19,646 nucleotides of DNA from Thermodesulfobacteriota bacterium (GCA_030024065.1 JASEIE010000025.1:1-19646); one strand, 5' to 3'; shown: positions 1-9,206, numbered from the stretch's first letter. Notes: a model not told the origin generated them from the letters alone. Numbers and translations: made by a program.

Positions 1-2
1 CA

Positions 3-578
3 GATGGGGGATTTGTCAGTCGGGAAAATATTTTGGCCATGAAGGAAAAGGGGATAGATTTCATTGGGCCGATGGGAGCGGGTGTGGCGCAGTCAGCGGG
101 GCAGATGAAACGACGAGGGGTAGATCCAAGCTTTTATCCCGAGGCATTTCATTATGATGCGGTCAGGGATACCTATAGATGTCCGGCAGGTAAGATTCTA
201 AGCCCTGATGGGCAAGAGAAGCGGCCGGGGCGGACGAATTATAAGTATCGGGCCTCAGCGGCCGATTGTCAGAAATGCATTTTTAAGGAGAAGTGTTGTC
301 CTCAAAATGAAACGAAGGGACGAGCGATTGTGCGCGGAGTGGATGATCCGGTAGTCGTTGCCCATAGGGAGAAGATGGAAACGGAAGAGGCAAAACAGAT
401 TTATCGGCAACGAGGGGCTGTGGCTGAATTTCCTAATGCCTGGATCAAGGAGAAAATCGGATTACGTCAATTTCGATTGCAGGGGTTGATCAAGGTGGGT
501 ATGGAGGTATTGTGGGCTTGTCTGGCTTACAACATTCAACAGTGGATCCGTTTGTGCTGGAGGCCCCAATGGGCATAG
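3..578 (+). CDS. IS1182-family DDE transposase, C-terminal part (5' end outside window)
   Basis: The frame is open from the left edge, so the N-terminal half lies outside the window. The visible part starts with DGGFVS, the DxGF/Y-type motif around the second catalytic aspartate of IS1182/IS5-like DDE transposases. Next comes a cysteine cluster (YRCPAGK, then C..C....CC) typical of IS1182 proteins. The C-terminal block reads YRQR...AEF.....K..LRQF, which is the Y-R-E-K signature with the catalytic glutamate in AVAEF. The protein ends with the usual hydrophobic tail (WACLAYNIQQW) before a TAG stop, so the C-terminus looks intact. Family knowledge: cut-and-paste transposition of the element. 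Whether the full element is active cannot be judged because the left end is missing. No terminal inverted repeat could be matched downstream for the same reason. Confidence 0.9.
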   Translation, partial: DGGFVSRENILAMKEKGIDFIGPMGAGVAQSAGQMKRRGVDPSFYPEAFHYDAVRDTYRCPAGKILSPDGQEKRPGRTNYKYRASAADCQKCIFKEKCCPQNETKGRAIVRGVDDPVVVAHREKMETEEAKQIYRQRGAVAEFPNAWIKEKIGLRQFRLQGLIKVGMEVLWACLAYNIQQWIRLCWRPQWA

Positions 579-885
579 TTTGGGCAAGAGAACGAGAAAG
601 AATGGAGAGAGGTAGCGGGAAAAGACAAATCCCATTGGAAATTCGGTCGCAAGAAGCCCATTACACCATTTAACGGAGACCCAAACATGCCTTCACGATA
701 ATTAGCGAACTCATTTAGTCAAATTCTAACTCTACCCGGGGAGATACAGACGTATAGATTAATTTTTTCACACCTTCTGAGGGATTACTGATCCACTCAT
801 TTTTTACCTTGCCAATTCTTAGGATCATTTGTTAATATTTTGATAATATTTTCAGCATCGTTCAATCACTCTGTGAATCGTCGCT
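579..885. other. Intergenic stretch between transposase and rpe-like gene
   Basis: No supported gene is present. The left part should contain the right end of the IS1182-type element, but its inverted repeat cannot be recognised without the other end. The right part is A+T-rich and probably holds the promoter of the sugar-phosphate genes. Confidence 0.6.
809..838 (+). promoter_or_regulatory. Candidate sigma70-type promoter for the sugar-phosphate genes
   Basis: A TTGCCA hexamer at 809-814 (5 of 6 to TTGACA) is followed after 18 bases by TAATAT at 833-838 (4 of 6 to TATAAT). This would give a leader of about 40 nt before the start at 886. A second possible -10, GATAAT at 842-847, has no good -35. 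The call is based on hexamer matches only. Confidence 0.3.
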
Positions 886-1539
886 ATGGAAATCGTCCCT
901 GCCATCCTCGCCGAGAACTTTGAAGACTGCCTCAAGATGATCCGGCAGGCTGAATCCTTTACCCGCTATGTTCAAATCGATTTAATGGACGGAATTTTTG
1001 TGCCCTCCCGGAGTTTTTCAGGTGAAACAATAAACGATATCAACACAACGATCTTCTTCGAAATCCACCTGATGGTCCAGGACCCCCAGTCCTTGATGGC
1101 CAGGATCCACCATCCCCATTTAAAACAGGTGATCTTTCATTTCGAATCGAATGTAAGATATCTCGACTTTTTCCGACAAATGGAGGAAAGAGGGATCTCA
1201 ACGGGAATGGCTCTCAATCCGGGAACACAGATCAACGAATTTAGAGAAATGGCTGAAAAGGTGGAGAGGCTTCTATTTCTTGCCGTTGACCCGGGGGCTT
1301 ACGGAAGCCCTTTCAGGCCCGAAGTATTGAAGAAGATCGAAGAGTCCCGACGCCTCTTTCCCCACAAGCGGATCTCCGTGGACGGTGGTATCTCCCTTGA
1401 CAACTTGAAACTATTTCGAGATATCGGCGTTGACTCCGTCTGTGTTGGAAGCCGGATCTTTCTGAAAGGCGTTCCGGAAGAAAATTATAAGCAATTTGTA
1501 AATAAAATAAAGGAAATGGAGACCATTGGGCCAAGATGA
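886..1539 (+). CDS. rpe: Divergent ribulose-phosphate 3-epimerase family protein
   Basis: A 217-residue TIM-barrel protein of the ribulose-5-phosphate 3-epimerase family, which interconverts ribulose-5-P and xylulose-5-P in the pentose phosphate pathway. Family blocks appear in order: IVPAIL at residues 3-8, [11 protein letters not shown] near 31-41, EIHLMV at 59-64, ALNPGT at 109-114, [11 protein letters not shown] at 133-143, SVDGGI at 164-169 and VCVGSRIF near the end. Of the usual metal ligands, D32, H61 and D166 are present, but the expected first histidine is Q30. The phosphate-site NPGFGGQ motif is altered to DPGAYGS. The ATG has no good Shine-Dalgarno sequence, yet the N-terminus matches the family start. 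The stop overlaps the transketolase start (ATGA), implying translational coupling. Length is normal (about 220). The exact substrate is less certain than the fold. Confidence 0.82.
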   Translation: MEIVPAILAENFEDCLKMIRQAESFTRYVQIDLMDGIFVPSRSFSGETINDINTTIFFEIHLMVQDPQSLMARIHHPHLKQVIFHFESNVRYLDFFRQMEERGISTGMALNPGTQINEFREMAEKVERLLFLAVDPGAYGSPFRPEVLKKIEESRRLFPHKRISVDGGISLDNLKLFRDIGVDSVCVGSRIFLKGVPEENYKQFVNKIKEMETIGPR

Positions 1540-3599
1540 AAAATCTCGACGAGCTCTGCATCAACACCATCAGGATGTTATCGGTAGACATGGTCCAGCA
1601 GGCAAACTCAGGACATCCGGGAATGCCCATGGGCGCAGCCCCCATGGCTTATGCCCTCTGGACAAGATTCCTCAAGCATCATCCCGGTAATCCTGCATGG
1701 CCGGATCGTGACCGCTTCGTGCTCTCCGCGGGCCATGGCTCTGCCCTCTTATACTCCCTTCTCCACCTGACCGGGTATGACCTCTCTTTGGAAGAGATGA
1801 AACGCTTTAGACAGTTGGGGAGCAAAACCCCTGGCCATCCGGAGTTTCGAGAGACCCCGGGGGTGGAATGTACTACAGGCCCCCTGGGCCAGGGCTTTGC
1901 CAATGGCGTGGGCATGGCGATTGCCGAGCGTTTTCTGGCTGCCCACTTTAACCGTCCGGGACATGAGATCGTGGGCCACTACACCTATGCGATCGTCAGC
2001 GACGGCGATCTCATGGAGGGAATTGCTTCGGAGGCCGCCTCATTAGCCGGGCACCTTAAACTGGGAAAACTGATCTATCTCTATGACAATAACCACATCA
2101 CCCTTGCCGGGGAGATAGGGCTGAACTTTACGGAGGATGTGTACAGGCGTTTTGAGGCCTATGGCTGGCATGTCATCTCCGTTGAAGACGGAAACGACAC
2201 GGAGGCGATTTCAAAGGCCATCGATACAGCCCGGAATGAATCGTCCCGGCCTTCCCTCATCTCGATCAGGACACATATCGGCTATGGCAGCCCTCACAGG
2301 CAGGATACGTTTGAGGCCCACGGTTCTCCCCTGGGCCCGGAGGAAGTCATCGCCACAAAGAAAAACCTCGGCTGGCCCCCTGAGCCGGCTTTTTACATAC
2401 CGGAGGTGGCCCTCGCCCATTTCAGAGAAGTCCTCGACAAAGGATCGCAGCTTGAAGAAGAATGGAAGGCAAAACTGGAGTCATACGGAAAGGCCCATCC
2501 GGACCTCAGGACCGAGTGGGACCAATGGATGAAGGCAGGCCTTTTAGGAGACTGGGATAAGGACATCCCGTTTTTTTCTCCGGATCCCAAGGGAATGGCC
2601 ACACGCTCTGCCGGCAGTCAGGTGATCAATGCCATCGCCTCCCATCTTCCCTCTCTGATAGGAGGCTCGGCCGATTTAAACCCTTCAACCAATACCGTAC
2701 TGAAAAATAAGGGCAACTTCCAATGCCCGGAGTCGGGCGAGGGAACCCTCCAGGGCTCTGTTTCCGGCCCCTGGGGATACGAAGGGGCAAACATCTGGTT
2801 TGGAGTTCGTGAGCATGCCATGGGAAGTATTCTTAATGGAATGTCGCTTCACGGCGGCTTGTTCCCTTTCGGAAGCACTTTTCTGATCTTTTCGGACTAT
2901 ATGCGGCCTGCGATCAGGCTTGCCGCCCTGATGAAACTCCATGTGATCTATATCTTCACCCACGACTCGATTGCCCTTGGGGAAGACGGTCCCACCCATC
3001 AGCCTGTGGAACAACTTGCCAGCCTGAGAGCCATTCCAGGTCTGATCGTCATCAGGCCTGCGGACGCGAATGAAACGGCCGAGGCATGGAGGATGGCGAT
3101 TGAACACAGGAAGGGGCCTGTTGCGATCATCCTGACCCGACAGAATGTCCCGGTCATAGACAGGAGCAAATTGAACCCGGCCACAGGACTCAGAAGAGGG
3201 GCTTATGTCCTGGCCGATTCTCCTCCCGGCAAACCGGAGGTCATCCTGATCGCCACAGGTTCGGAGGTCCATCTCACGCTGGAGGTTTATGAAAAACTGA
3301 GGACAGAGGGCATAGCGGCCCGTCTGATCAGTATGCCGTCCTGGGAACTTTTTGAACAGCAGCCGGAAACTTATCGGATGGAAGTGCTTCCGCCGGAGGT
3401 GACAAAGAGGATATCGATTGAAGCAGGAGCCACCCAGGGCTGGCACAGATATGTGGGACTGGAGGGCGAGGCAATGGGGATCGATCAATTCGGTGTTTCT
3501 GCTCCAGGCGGAATCCTTCTTAACCACTTCGGATTCACTTCCGAAAATATCATCGCCAGAATAAGAGCCCTGTTGAAAAAGAAAGTATCTTCCGAATGA
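1536..3599 (+). CDS. tkt: Transketolase
   Basis: A 687-residue, full-length thiamine-diphosphate enzyme moving two-carbon ketol units between sugar phosphates in the non-oxidative pentose phosphate pathway. The N-terminal PP domain has [10 protein letters not shown] near residues 24-33, [10 protein letters not shown] at 64-73 and GPLGQG at 115-120. The ThDP/metal motif reads SDGDLMEG at 155-162 (the usual GDG is SDG here, with the aspartate kept) followed by DNN at 184-186. In the Pyr domain the catalytic glutamate is E426 in GVREHAMG, and the substrate-site block [15 protein letters not shown] spans 476-490. The C-terminal domain carries ATGSEV. The start codon overlaps the upstream rpe-like stop by four bases, so the two genes are coupled. 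Together they supply both steps needed to connect pentose phosphates with fructose-6-P and glyceraldehyde-3-P. The identification is secure. Confidence 0.97.
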   Translation: MKNLDELCINTIRMLSVDMVQQANSGHPGMPMGAAPMAYALWTRFLKHHPGNPAWPDRDRFVLSAGHGSALLYSLLHLTGYDLSLEEMKRFRQLGSKTPGHPEFRETPGVECTTGPLGQGFANGVGMAIAERFLAAHFNRPGHEIVGHYTYAIVSDGDLMEGIASEAASLAGHLKLGKLIYLYDNNHITLAGEIGLNFTEDVYRRFEAYGWHVISVEDGNDTEAISKAIDTARNESSRPSLISIRTHIGYGSPHRQDTFEAHGSPLGPEEVIATKKNLGWPPEPAFYIPEVALAHFREVLDKGSQLEEEWKAKLESYGKAHPDLRTEWDQWMKAGLLGDWDKDIPFFSPDPKGMATRSAGSQVINAIASHLPSLIGGSADLNPSTNTVLKNKGNFQCPESGEGTLQGSVSGPWGYEGANIWFGVREHAMGSILNGMSLHGGLFPFGSTFLIFSDYMRPAIRLAALMKLHVIYIFTHDSIALGEDGPTHQPVEQLASLRAIPGLIVIRPADANETAEAWRMAIEHRKGPVAIILTRQNVPVIDRSKLNPATGLRRGAYVLADSPPGKPEVILIATGSEVHLTLEVYEKLRTEGIAARLISMPSWELFEQQPETYRMEVLPPEVTKRISIEAGATQGWHRYVGLEGEAMGIDQFGVSAPGGILLNHFGFTSENIIARIRALLKKKVSSE

Positions 3600-3705
3600 T
3601 CATTGCCGTCGGCGAAGACCATCGCGTATTTTATTTAAAACAAGTCCTCATGCCGCCTCTCTCTTTCCGGGTTCAACATCCCCTGAGGAAATGGAAGGGA
3701 GGAAG

Positions 3706-4704
3706 ATGAAAGGGTCGCCATCCGAAATAATTCTGGCTGGAGACATCGGCGGGACGAAAACCCGCCTCGGGCTTTTTTTAAAGGGGAGCTATCGTCCCGT
3801 CCTTGACAATACCTTTCCAAGCAAAGATTACAAAAATCTCGAAACCCTCATCAAAGATTTCCTGAAAGAACGGAGAAAGATTGTCGCCGCCTGCCTTGGT
3901 GTGCCAGGACCGGTGATCAAGGAGACGACGAAAACCACCAATCTCCCTTGGTCGATCCGTAAGAAATCCCTTCAAAGAGCCCTGGGATTGCGGAAGGTCG
4001 AAGTGATCAATGACCTCGTTGCCAATGCCTATGGCATTTCGGTCCTGAGGAAAAAGGATTTTGTGATTTTGAATCGAGGAAAACCCGCAAAGGGGAACGC
4101 GGCCCTCCTCTCAGCGGGAACAGGTCTCGGAGAGGCCATCCTCTTCTGGAATGGAAAGGACCATGTTCCATCAGCTTCCGAAGGGGGGCATGTCGAGTTC
4201 GGCCCGAGAAACGATCTGGAGATGAAATTGCTCCAATACCTTTCAGGCCGCTTCGTTCATGTCAGTTATGAACGGATCCTCTCTGGGGCAGGCCTCCTTC
4301 ATATCTACCAGTTTCTCAGGGACTCCCGAAGGTATGGGAAAGAACCCGAATGGCTCTCGAAAAGGTTTCAACAGGAAGACCCCGCTGCCGTCATCTCTGA
4401 GATGGCTCGATCGAAAAAGAGCCGGCTCTGCGTGATGGCATTGAATCTGTTTACCTCCATCTATGGGGCAGCTACCGGGAACCTTGCCCTCCAGGTCATG
4501 GCCATTGGGGGGATATATATCGGAGGCGGGATCGCCCCAAAGATCATCTGGAAATTGAAGGAAGGAACGTTCATGGAAGCTTTTAAAGATAAAGGGCGGT
4601 TCTCCGAAATGGTGGCGAATATTCCTATAAAAGTCATCATGAATGACCGGACAGCCCTTCTTGGAGCTGCCCGGCTTGCCATGGAACTCTTGGGGCAGGG
4701 ATAA
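3706..4704 (+). CDS. glk: Glucokinase (Glk family)
   Basis: A 332-residue ATP-dependent glucokinase of the bacterial Glk family (not ROK), phosphorylating glucose to glucose-6-P in the cytoplasm. The phosphate-1 motif [12 protein letters not shown] lies near residues 11-22. [21 protein letters not shown] with the catalytic aspartate near residue 103, SAGTGLGEA, and the glucose-binding [11 protein letters not shown] near 158-168 follow. The adenosine-region glycine block IGGGIAPK is near the C-terminus. I chose the ATG at 3706 because AAGGGAGG lies just before it. An in-frame ATG at 3691 is also possible (GAGGAA immediately before it). The gene follows transketolase by about 100 bp and precedes pgi closely, so the glucose entry step sits directly upstream of its isomerase. 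Confidence in family is high, in the start moderate. Confidence 0.94.
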   Translation: MKGSPSEIILAGDIGGTKTRLGLFLKGSYRPVLDNTFPSKDYKNLETLIKDFLKERRKIVAACLGVPGPVIKETTKTTNLPWSIRKKSLQRALGLRKVEVINDLVANAYGISVLRKKDFVILNRGKPAKGNAALLSAGTGLGEAILFWNGKDHVPSASEGGHVEFGPRNDLEMKLLQYLSGRFVHVSYERILSGAGLLHIYQFLRDSRRYGKEPEWLSKRFQQEDPAAVISEMARSKKSRLCVMALNLFTSIYGAATGNLALQVMAIGGIYIGGGIAPKIIWKLKEGTFMEAFKDKGRFSEMVANIPIKVIMNDRTALLGAARLAMELLGQG

Positions 4705-4736
4705 ACTTTCTTAAACAAAATATGAGGATGAATCTG

Positions 4737-6365
4737 ATGAATCACATTGAATTTTGGGAACGATATAAAAGATATCTCAATGTCAACCCTGATTTAGGGC
4801 TGGCGATCGACATCAGCCGCATGAACTTCCCGGAGGACTATCTTGATGTGATGGAGCCTCAAATTCAGAAGGCCTTCAGGGATATGGATGCCGTTGAATC
4901 AGGGACCATCGCCAATCCCGATGAAAAACGGATGGTCGGCCATTACTGGTTGCGCGCCCCTGATCTGGCGCCCGATCCCGAAATTGGCCGGGAGATAAAG
5001 GATACGATTCGCTCCATCAAAGACTTTGCCCGAAAGGTCCATACCGGAAAGATCGTGGCTCCTAATGGCAGAGCCTTTTCCAGACTTCTCATCATTGGCA
5101 TCGGGGGGTCTGCCCTCGGGCCTCAATTCGTTTCCCATGCGCTGGGAAGCTCAAAGGATCCAATAAAGCCCTACTTTTTTGATAATACAGACCCGGACGG
5201 AATGGACCTCGTCTTGGAGGAGATTGGAGATCGCCTTTCAGAGACGCTTACCCTAATCATCTCCAAAAGCGGCCGAACCATCGAGACCCGGAATGGGTTG
5301 CTCGAGGCAAGGGCCGCCTATGAGTCAAAGGGTCTCCCTTTCGGAAAATATGCGGTTGCGATTACCGGGGCAGATAGCGACCTGGACCATGTCGCCGGAA
5401 AGGAAACATGGCTGGCGAGGTTTCCAATGTGGGACTGGGTGGGTGGCCGCACGTCCGAAACCTCTGCCATAGGACTTCTCCCGGCTGCCCTTCAGGGGAT
5501 CGATATCGATTCATTGTTGGAAGGGGCCCGTCTCTGTGATGAGATCACCCGGAAAAAAGCGACTCCTTCGAACCCTGCTGCCTTATTGTCGCTGATGTGG
5601 CACTATGCAACCGGGGGTTGCGGAAAAAAGGATATGATCATCCTCCCCTACAAGGATAGACTTCAGCTCTTTCCTAAATACCTTCAACAACTCGTCATGG
5701 AGTCCCTTGGCAAGGAAAGAGACCTCGACGGCCGGATGGTCAACCAGGGGATTTCGGTCTATGGCAATAAGGGTTCAACCGACCAGCATGCTTACATTCA
5801 GCAGCTTCGCGAGGGGGTGAACAATTTCTTTGTCACCTTTATTGAAGTGCTCAGAGACCGCGAAAGGCCTTCCCTGCAGGTGGAACCGGATATCACTAGC
5901 GGTGATTATCTCAATGGTTTCCTTCAGGGGACGCGAAGGGCCCTGAGCGAAAAAGGGAGGGAATCGATTACCATTACGATTGAAAGGTTAGATGCCCGCT
6001 CATTGGGGATCCTGATCGCCCTGTACGAAAGGGCAGTCGGGTTCTATGCATCGCTCATCCGTGTGAATGCCTACCATCAACCCGGTGTTGAGGCTGGCAA
6101 AAAGGCTGCAGGATTGGTGATTCGAATTCAGATTGCAGTGCTCACCTATCTTCGAAAGGAAAAGGGGAGAGCCTTTACTCCGGAAGAGATCGCTTCTGCC
6201 ATCGGCGCGCAGGAAGAAGTGGAGACGATCTTCAAGCTGCTCGAACATGCAGCGGCCAACGAGGACCACCGGATCAAGAAATTTCTTGCGGAGATCCCGT
6301 TTCATTCTCAATATTATTTTGCCTCGTCATCGAAGAAAAAAACCACGAATTCAGGGGAGTCATGA
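4737..6365 (+). CDS. pgi: Glucose-6-phosphate isomerase
   Basis: A full-length PGI of 542 residues from the chosen start, interconverting glucose-6-P and fructose-6-P. The two SIS-type sugar-isomerase domains are recognised by [10 protein letters not shown] near residues 121-130, [11 protein letters not shown] near 176-186, [11 protein letters not shown] near 236-246, and [16 protein letters not shown] near 345-360. Catalytic residues fall where expected: E322 in VMESLGK, H351 in TDQHA and K455 in VEAGKKAA. The start at 4737 has GAGG at 4724-4727, nine bases upstream. In-frame ATGs at 4722 and 4728 lack such a site. The gene follows glk by about 30 bp, suggesting co-transcription, and supplies fructose-6-P to the transketolase reaction. 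The C-terminal tail ([13 protein letters not shown]) is polar and probably disordered. Confidence 0.97.
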   Translation: MNHIEFWERYKRYLNVNPDLGLAIDISRMNFPEDYLDVMEPQIQKAFRDMDAVESGTIANPDEKRMVGHYWLRAPDLAPDPEIGREIKDTIRSIKDFARKVHTGKIVAPNGRAFSRLLIIGIGGSALGPQFVSHALGSSKDPIKPYFFDNTDPDGMDLVLEEIGDRLSETLTLIISKSGRTIETRNGLLEARAAYESKGLPFGKYAVAITGADSDLDHVAGKETWLARFPMWDWVGGRTSETSAIGLLPAALQGIDIDSLLEGARLCDEITRKKATPSNPAALLSLMWHYATGGCGKKDMIILPYKDRLQLFPKYLQQLVMESLGKERDLDGRMVNQGISVYGNKGSTDQHAYIQQLREGVNNFFVTFIEVLRDRERPSLQVEPDITSGDYLNGFLQGTRRALSEKGRESITITIERLDARSLGILIALYERAVGFYASLIRVNAYHQPGVEAGKKAAGLVIRIQIAVLTYLRKEKGRAFTPEEIASAIGAQEEVETIFKLLEHAAANEDHRIKKFLAEIPFHSQYYFASSSKKKTTNSGES

Positions 6366-6371
6366 GAGGCC

Positions 6372-6533
6372 ATGGCCATCCAAGCCGATGTAAGCGATGA
6401 GAATCAAGTCAAGGCCATGATCAAGAAAATGTTTGAGGCTTATGGGACAAAAGGAAGACTCCTCATGTTATGGGATCACTGTTTCGGCTGTCCTGCAGGA
6501 CAAGAGGGCAGTCCCAGTAGAGCGCTTAGCTAA
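6372..6533 (+). pseudogene. Short-chain dehydrogenase (SDR) fragment
   Basis: A 53-codon frame just after pgi. Its first half reads AIQADVSDENQVKAMI then FEAYG, which matches the internal SDR block (aDVsdeeqVkamv...fG) that normally sits about 60-90 residues into these NAD(P)-dependent oxidoreductases. The upstream Rossmann motif TGxxxGIG and the downstream NNAG, Ser/Tyr-xxx-Lys active site are all absent. After YGTKG the sequence no longer resembles SDRs and stops at 6531-6533. I read it as a remnant truncated at both ends by past rearrangement between pgi and the arsenosugar genes, not a working gene. It may still be translated, as it begins 6 bp after the pgi stop. Confidence 0.6.
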
Positions 6534-6547
6534 AAAAAGGCGCTGTC

Positions 6548-7231
6548 ATGATAATTTCTATCATCATCCCTGTTCTGAACGAGGCCACACTTATCGCCGA
6601 TACACTTTTGTCCCTACAACCATTGCGGGCAGCAGGACATGAACTGATTGTGGTGGATGGGGGTAGCACGGATGCTTCCGTAATATTATCCCAACCGTTA
6701 GCAGACCAGGTGATTAGGAGCCCTCGCGGTCGCAGCCAGCAGATGAATGGAGGGGCGAAGTCAGCTAACGGTGAGATTCTTCTCTTTTTACATGCCGATA
6801 CCTTCCTGCCGAATGGGGCTGATCGGATGATCAACCAAGGGATGAATGGGAAGAAGAAAGTTTGGGGTCGTTTCGATGTCAAACTCGCTGGGAAACACCC
6901 TCTACTGCGTATCGTCGAACTCTTGATGAGCCTGCGTTCCCGACTTTCCGGCATTGCCACAGGCGATCAGGGAATATTCGTGCGACGGGAACTCTTTGAA
7001 ATGGTCGGTGGGTTTCCCGATATTGATCTCATGGAAGACATTGCCCTGAGTAAAATTTTAAAAAAGGTTGATCGCCCCCTTTGTCTTTGGCAACGGGTTC
7101 TCACCTCCAGTCGTCGCTGGGAGAAAAAAGGAATTCTTCGAACTGTCTTACTGATGTGGTTTCTCCGGTTAGCTTATTTTTATAAGGTGGAGCCGAGGCG
7201 ACTTATAAAACTCTATTACCCATTGGGATAA
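6548..7231 (+). CDS. GT2-type glycosyltransferase, TIGR04283-like (arsenosugar cluster type)
   Basis: A 227-residue family-2 (GT-A fold) glycosyltransferase of the type found beside ArsS (TIGR04283, formerly 'rSAM/selenodomain-associated transferase 2'). Visible motifs are IIIPVLNEA at residues 5-13, VVDGGSTD at 35-42, a DxD-like LHADT at 81-85, GDQGIFVRR at 139-147, and GGFPDIDLMED at 154-164 with the ED pair expected of the acceptor-side base. The protein has no membrane anchor except a hydrophobic stretch near the C-terminus. An AAAGG at 6537-6541 supports the ATG. It ends abruptly at YYPLG, and the next frame continues as a DUF2064 domain without a start codon, so this may be the first half of one fused protein (see findings). 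The role in arsenosugar formation is inferred from the neighbourhood; the sugar donor is unknown. Confidence 0.85.
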   Translation: MIISIIIPVLNEATLIADTLLSLQPLRAAGHELIVVDGGSTDASVILSQPLADQVIRSPRGRSQQMNGGAKSANGEILLFLHADTFLPNGADRMINQGMNGKKKVWGRFDVKLAGKHPLLRIVELLMSLRSRLSGIATGDQGIFVRRELFEMVGGFPDIDLMEDIALSKILKKVDRPLCLWQRVLTSSRRWEKKGILRTVLLMWFLRLAYFYKVEPRRLIKLYYPLG

Positions 7232-7290
7232 CCACGAAAACAACAGATTGCCACCTCATCGTTTTTGCAAAAGCGCCTATACCAGGAGAG

Positions 7291-7926
7291 GTGAAGACTC
7301 GATTGTTGCCATTACTGGATGCGGAAGCGGTTTCAGCCCTCTACGGACAACTCATCTTGCATTGCCTTAACACAACAGTTGAAGCAGAGGTAGGTCCAGT
7401 CGCCCTCTGGTGTACGCCTTCAATAGAACATCCCTTTTTTATTCGTTGTTCCGAAAGATTCCAGATAAAACTCCATCAACAGACAGGGGGTGATATGGGA
7501 AGACGAATGGCCTATGCATTTCATGAAACGTTGAAAAAAGCCGATTCTGCCCTGCTGATGGGTACCGATTGCCCATCTCTCACATGCGCCGACTTGAAAG
7601 AAGCCAAAAGGGTCTTACAACAAGGCGTTCATGCAGTGATCAGTCCAACCGAGGATGGGGGTTATGCCCTCCTTGGTCTTCGTCAATATGAACCTCAATT
7701 GTTCGAAGGAGTCTCCTGGGGAACCGAATCTGTTTTGGAAGAAACAAGAGAGCGGCTTCGCAGATTGGGATGGCATTGGCATGAACTACCGGAAAGATGG
7801 GACGTGGATCGGCCAGAAGATGTGAAACGATTAATCTCCGAGGGTTACTTGGAACTAAAAGCGATTCGCTCCCGGCTATCACCCAATGTGGCTTTCTCTT
7901 TTCAAAAAGGCGAACGAGGGCAATGA
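7291..7926 (+). CDS. DUF2064 / TIGR04282-like transferase, probably start-less second half of a fused gene
   Basis: A nucleotide-diphospho-sugar-transferase-like protein of the DUF2064/TIGR04282 type ('arsenosugar biosynthesis-associated' transferase 1). Motifs: VKTRLLP at the visible N-terminus, MGTDCPSL mid-protein, SPTEDGGYALLGL, and RWDVDRPEDV near the C-terminus. The annotated GTG at 7291 falls inside the conserved family N-terminal motif. The bases from 7252 to 7290 continue in frame as HLIVFAKAPIPGE, so true coding begins upstream. That frame is open back to 7186 but has no ATG, GTG or TTG before 7291. It lines up with the 3' end of the preceding glycosyltransferase gene in the -1 frame. 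The most likely explanation is one fused gene interrupted at the GGG run at 7225-7227. The family is clear; the start is not. Confidence 0.82.
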   Translation: MKTRLLPLLDAEAVSALYGQLILHCLNTTVEAEVGPVALWCTPSIEHPFFIRCSERFQIKLHQQTGGDMGRRMAYAFHETLKKADSALLMGTDCPSLTCADLKEAKRVLQQGVHAVISPTEDGGYALLGLRQYEPQLFEGVSWGTESVLEETRERLRRLGWHWHELPERWDVDRPEDVKRLISEGYLELKAIRSRLSPNVAFSFQKGERGQ

Positions 7927-8188
7927 AAGTGAAACCATTCCACACTATGTTTCATTACCTTACTGGCTGGCAATCGTCATTGGCGTTGTGGCCCTTGATT
8001 TCGTCATCTACCTTCGGCACGCCGTGTTCCATTTCATTCCTTTATTCTGGCGTCTTCATCGCGTGCACCATACCGATCTCGATTTTGATGTCACCACCGG
8101 AATCCGATTTCACCCCATAGAGATCCTGTTCTCCATGGGCATTAAAATGGTCACTGGGGATGAATTTAGAATTGAGGAAATATCTTGA
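7886..8188 (+). pseudogene. Sterol desaturase / fatty acid hydroxylase superfamily fragment
   Basis: A 100-codon frame carrying the first two histidine boxes of the membrane di-iron hydroxylase/desaturase superfamily: HAVFH at residues 45-49 and HRVHH at 58-62, followed by DLDFDVTTGIRFHPIEI. One transmembrane stretch (WLAIVIGVVALDFVIYL) precedes them. Full members run to about 250-300 residues with an N-terminal membrane half and a third HxxHH box. Both are missing: the similarity begins near residue 24 and stops at GIKM (about residue 88), followed by an unrelated tail. The fragment overlaps the end of the DUF2064 gene by about 40 bases in another frame. I read it as a decayed gene. The incomplete iron-ligand set makes enzymatic activity unlikely. 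Confidence 0.75.
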
Positions 8189-8252
8189 TCAAAATTGGAA
8201 ATCCAATGACATCAAAAATGCGAAATGAACATCGATATAGGGAGGGGAAGTC

Positions 8253-9206
8253 ATGAATGATTTCGAGACAAGAATCGCAGAAATTACGGGTGATGGGTTA
8301 CACAGCCAGAAGATCGAGACCCTGCAGGTCAACCTGGGCCTCCGATGCAACCAGCAATGCGTCCATTGCCACCTTGGGGCCTCCCCCGAACGAAGGGAGA
8401 TCATGGAATGGCCTACCATGCAACTGGTCCTGGAAGCGGTAAAAAGTGTCCATTGTAAGCTTGTCGATCTGACGGGAGGAGCCCCTGAACTCAACCCGCA
8501 TTTTCGTCGTTTTGTAGCCGCTCTTCGCCAGGAAGACCATCCGGTGCAGGTCCGGACGAACCTTTCGGTCCTACTGGAACCGGACATGGAAGAGATGCCG
8601 GAGTTCTTCCGAGACCACCAGGTTCAACTCGTGGCTTCCCTGCCATGTTACCTAACAGAAAACGTCTGTGGCCAGCGGGGTGATGGCGTTTATGAGAAAA
8701 GCATTGAAGTGATCAAACGATTGAACCCCCTGGGCTACGGCTCTGGATCTGGCTTGCCTCTGGACCTTGTTTACAACCCCGGAGGGGCGTTTCTCCCCCC
8801 TCCCCAATCAACGCTTGAAGAAGACTACCGCCGGGAACTGGGACAACGTTTCGGCATCATGTTCACCCGCCTTCTCACCATTACCAATATGCCTCTGGGC
8901 CGCTTTCATAAGGAATTGGTCCAGCAAAACCAGGAAAGGAGTTATCTGAACCTTCTCCGGAAATCTTTTAATCCACAAACAGTGAACGGGTTAATGTGCC
9001 GTCACCAACTCAGCGTGGGGTGGGACGGCACACTTTATGACTGTGACTTCAACCTGGCGCTCGGTCTTCCCGTGAATCACGGAGCTCCTGACCATATCAG
9101 ATATTTTAACCCAAAGGATTTACGAATACGACGGATCGTCACTGGAGAGCACTGTTTTGGATGCACGGCAGGATTCGGATCGTCCTGCGCCGGTGCACTG
9201 GTTTGA
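8253..9206 (+). CDS. arsS: Arsenosugar biosynthesis radical SAM protein ArsS
   Basis: A 317-residue radical SAM enzyme matching ArsS (TIGR04167, C-terminal DUF3641). Known family role: transfers a 5'-deoxyadenosyl group from SAM to dimethylated trivalent arsenic, giving the precursor of arsenosugars. The cluster motif CNQQCVHC places C32, C36 and C39 as the [4Fe-4S] ligands in a CxxxCxxC pattern. VDLTGGAPEL at 71-80 is the SAM-binding glycine motif. RTNLSV and YNPGGAFLPP follow. The SPASM-like C-terminal half has cysteines at 249, 264, 301, 304 and 312 (CRH...YDCDFN...HCFGC...SCAG). A strong GGGAGGGG sits five bases before the ATG. The partner arsenite methyltransferase ArsM is not visible here. 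Full length and all expected cysteines suggest a functional enzyme. Confidence 0.93.
   Translation: MNDFETRIAEITGDGLHSQKIETLQVNLGLRCNQQCVHCHLGASPERREIMEWPTMQLVLEAVKSVHCKLVDLTGGAPELNPHFRRFVAALRQEDHPVQVRTNLSVLLEPDMEEMPEFFRDHQVQLVASLPCYLTENVCGQRGDGVYEKSIEVIKRLNPLGYGSGSGLPLDLVYNPGGAFLPPPQSTLEEDYRRELGQRFGIMFTRLLTITNMPLGRFHKELVQQNQERSYLNLLRKSFNPQTVNGLMCRHQLSVGWDGTLYDCDFNLALGLPVNHGAPDHIRYFNPKDLRIRRIVTGEHCFGCTAGFGSSCAGALV

Noticed and set aside
2685..3527. Long open frame on the minus strand (280 codons) within transketolase
   Set aside because: It is fully antisense to a clear, motif-complete tkt gene, and its translation resembles no protein; a codon-bias shadow.
7797..8120. Alternative 107-codon frame over the DUF2064/desaturase junction
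   Set aside because: It lacks any family signature; the overlapping frames carry the DUF2064 motifs and the desaturase histidine boxes.
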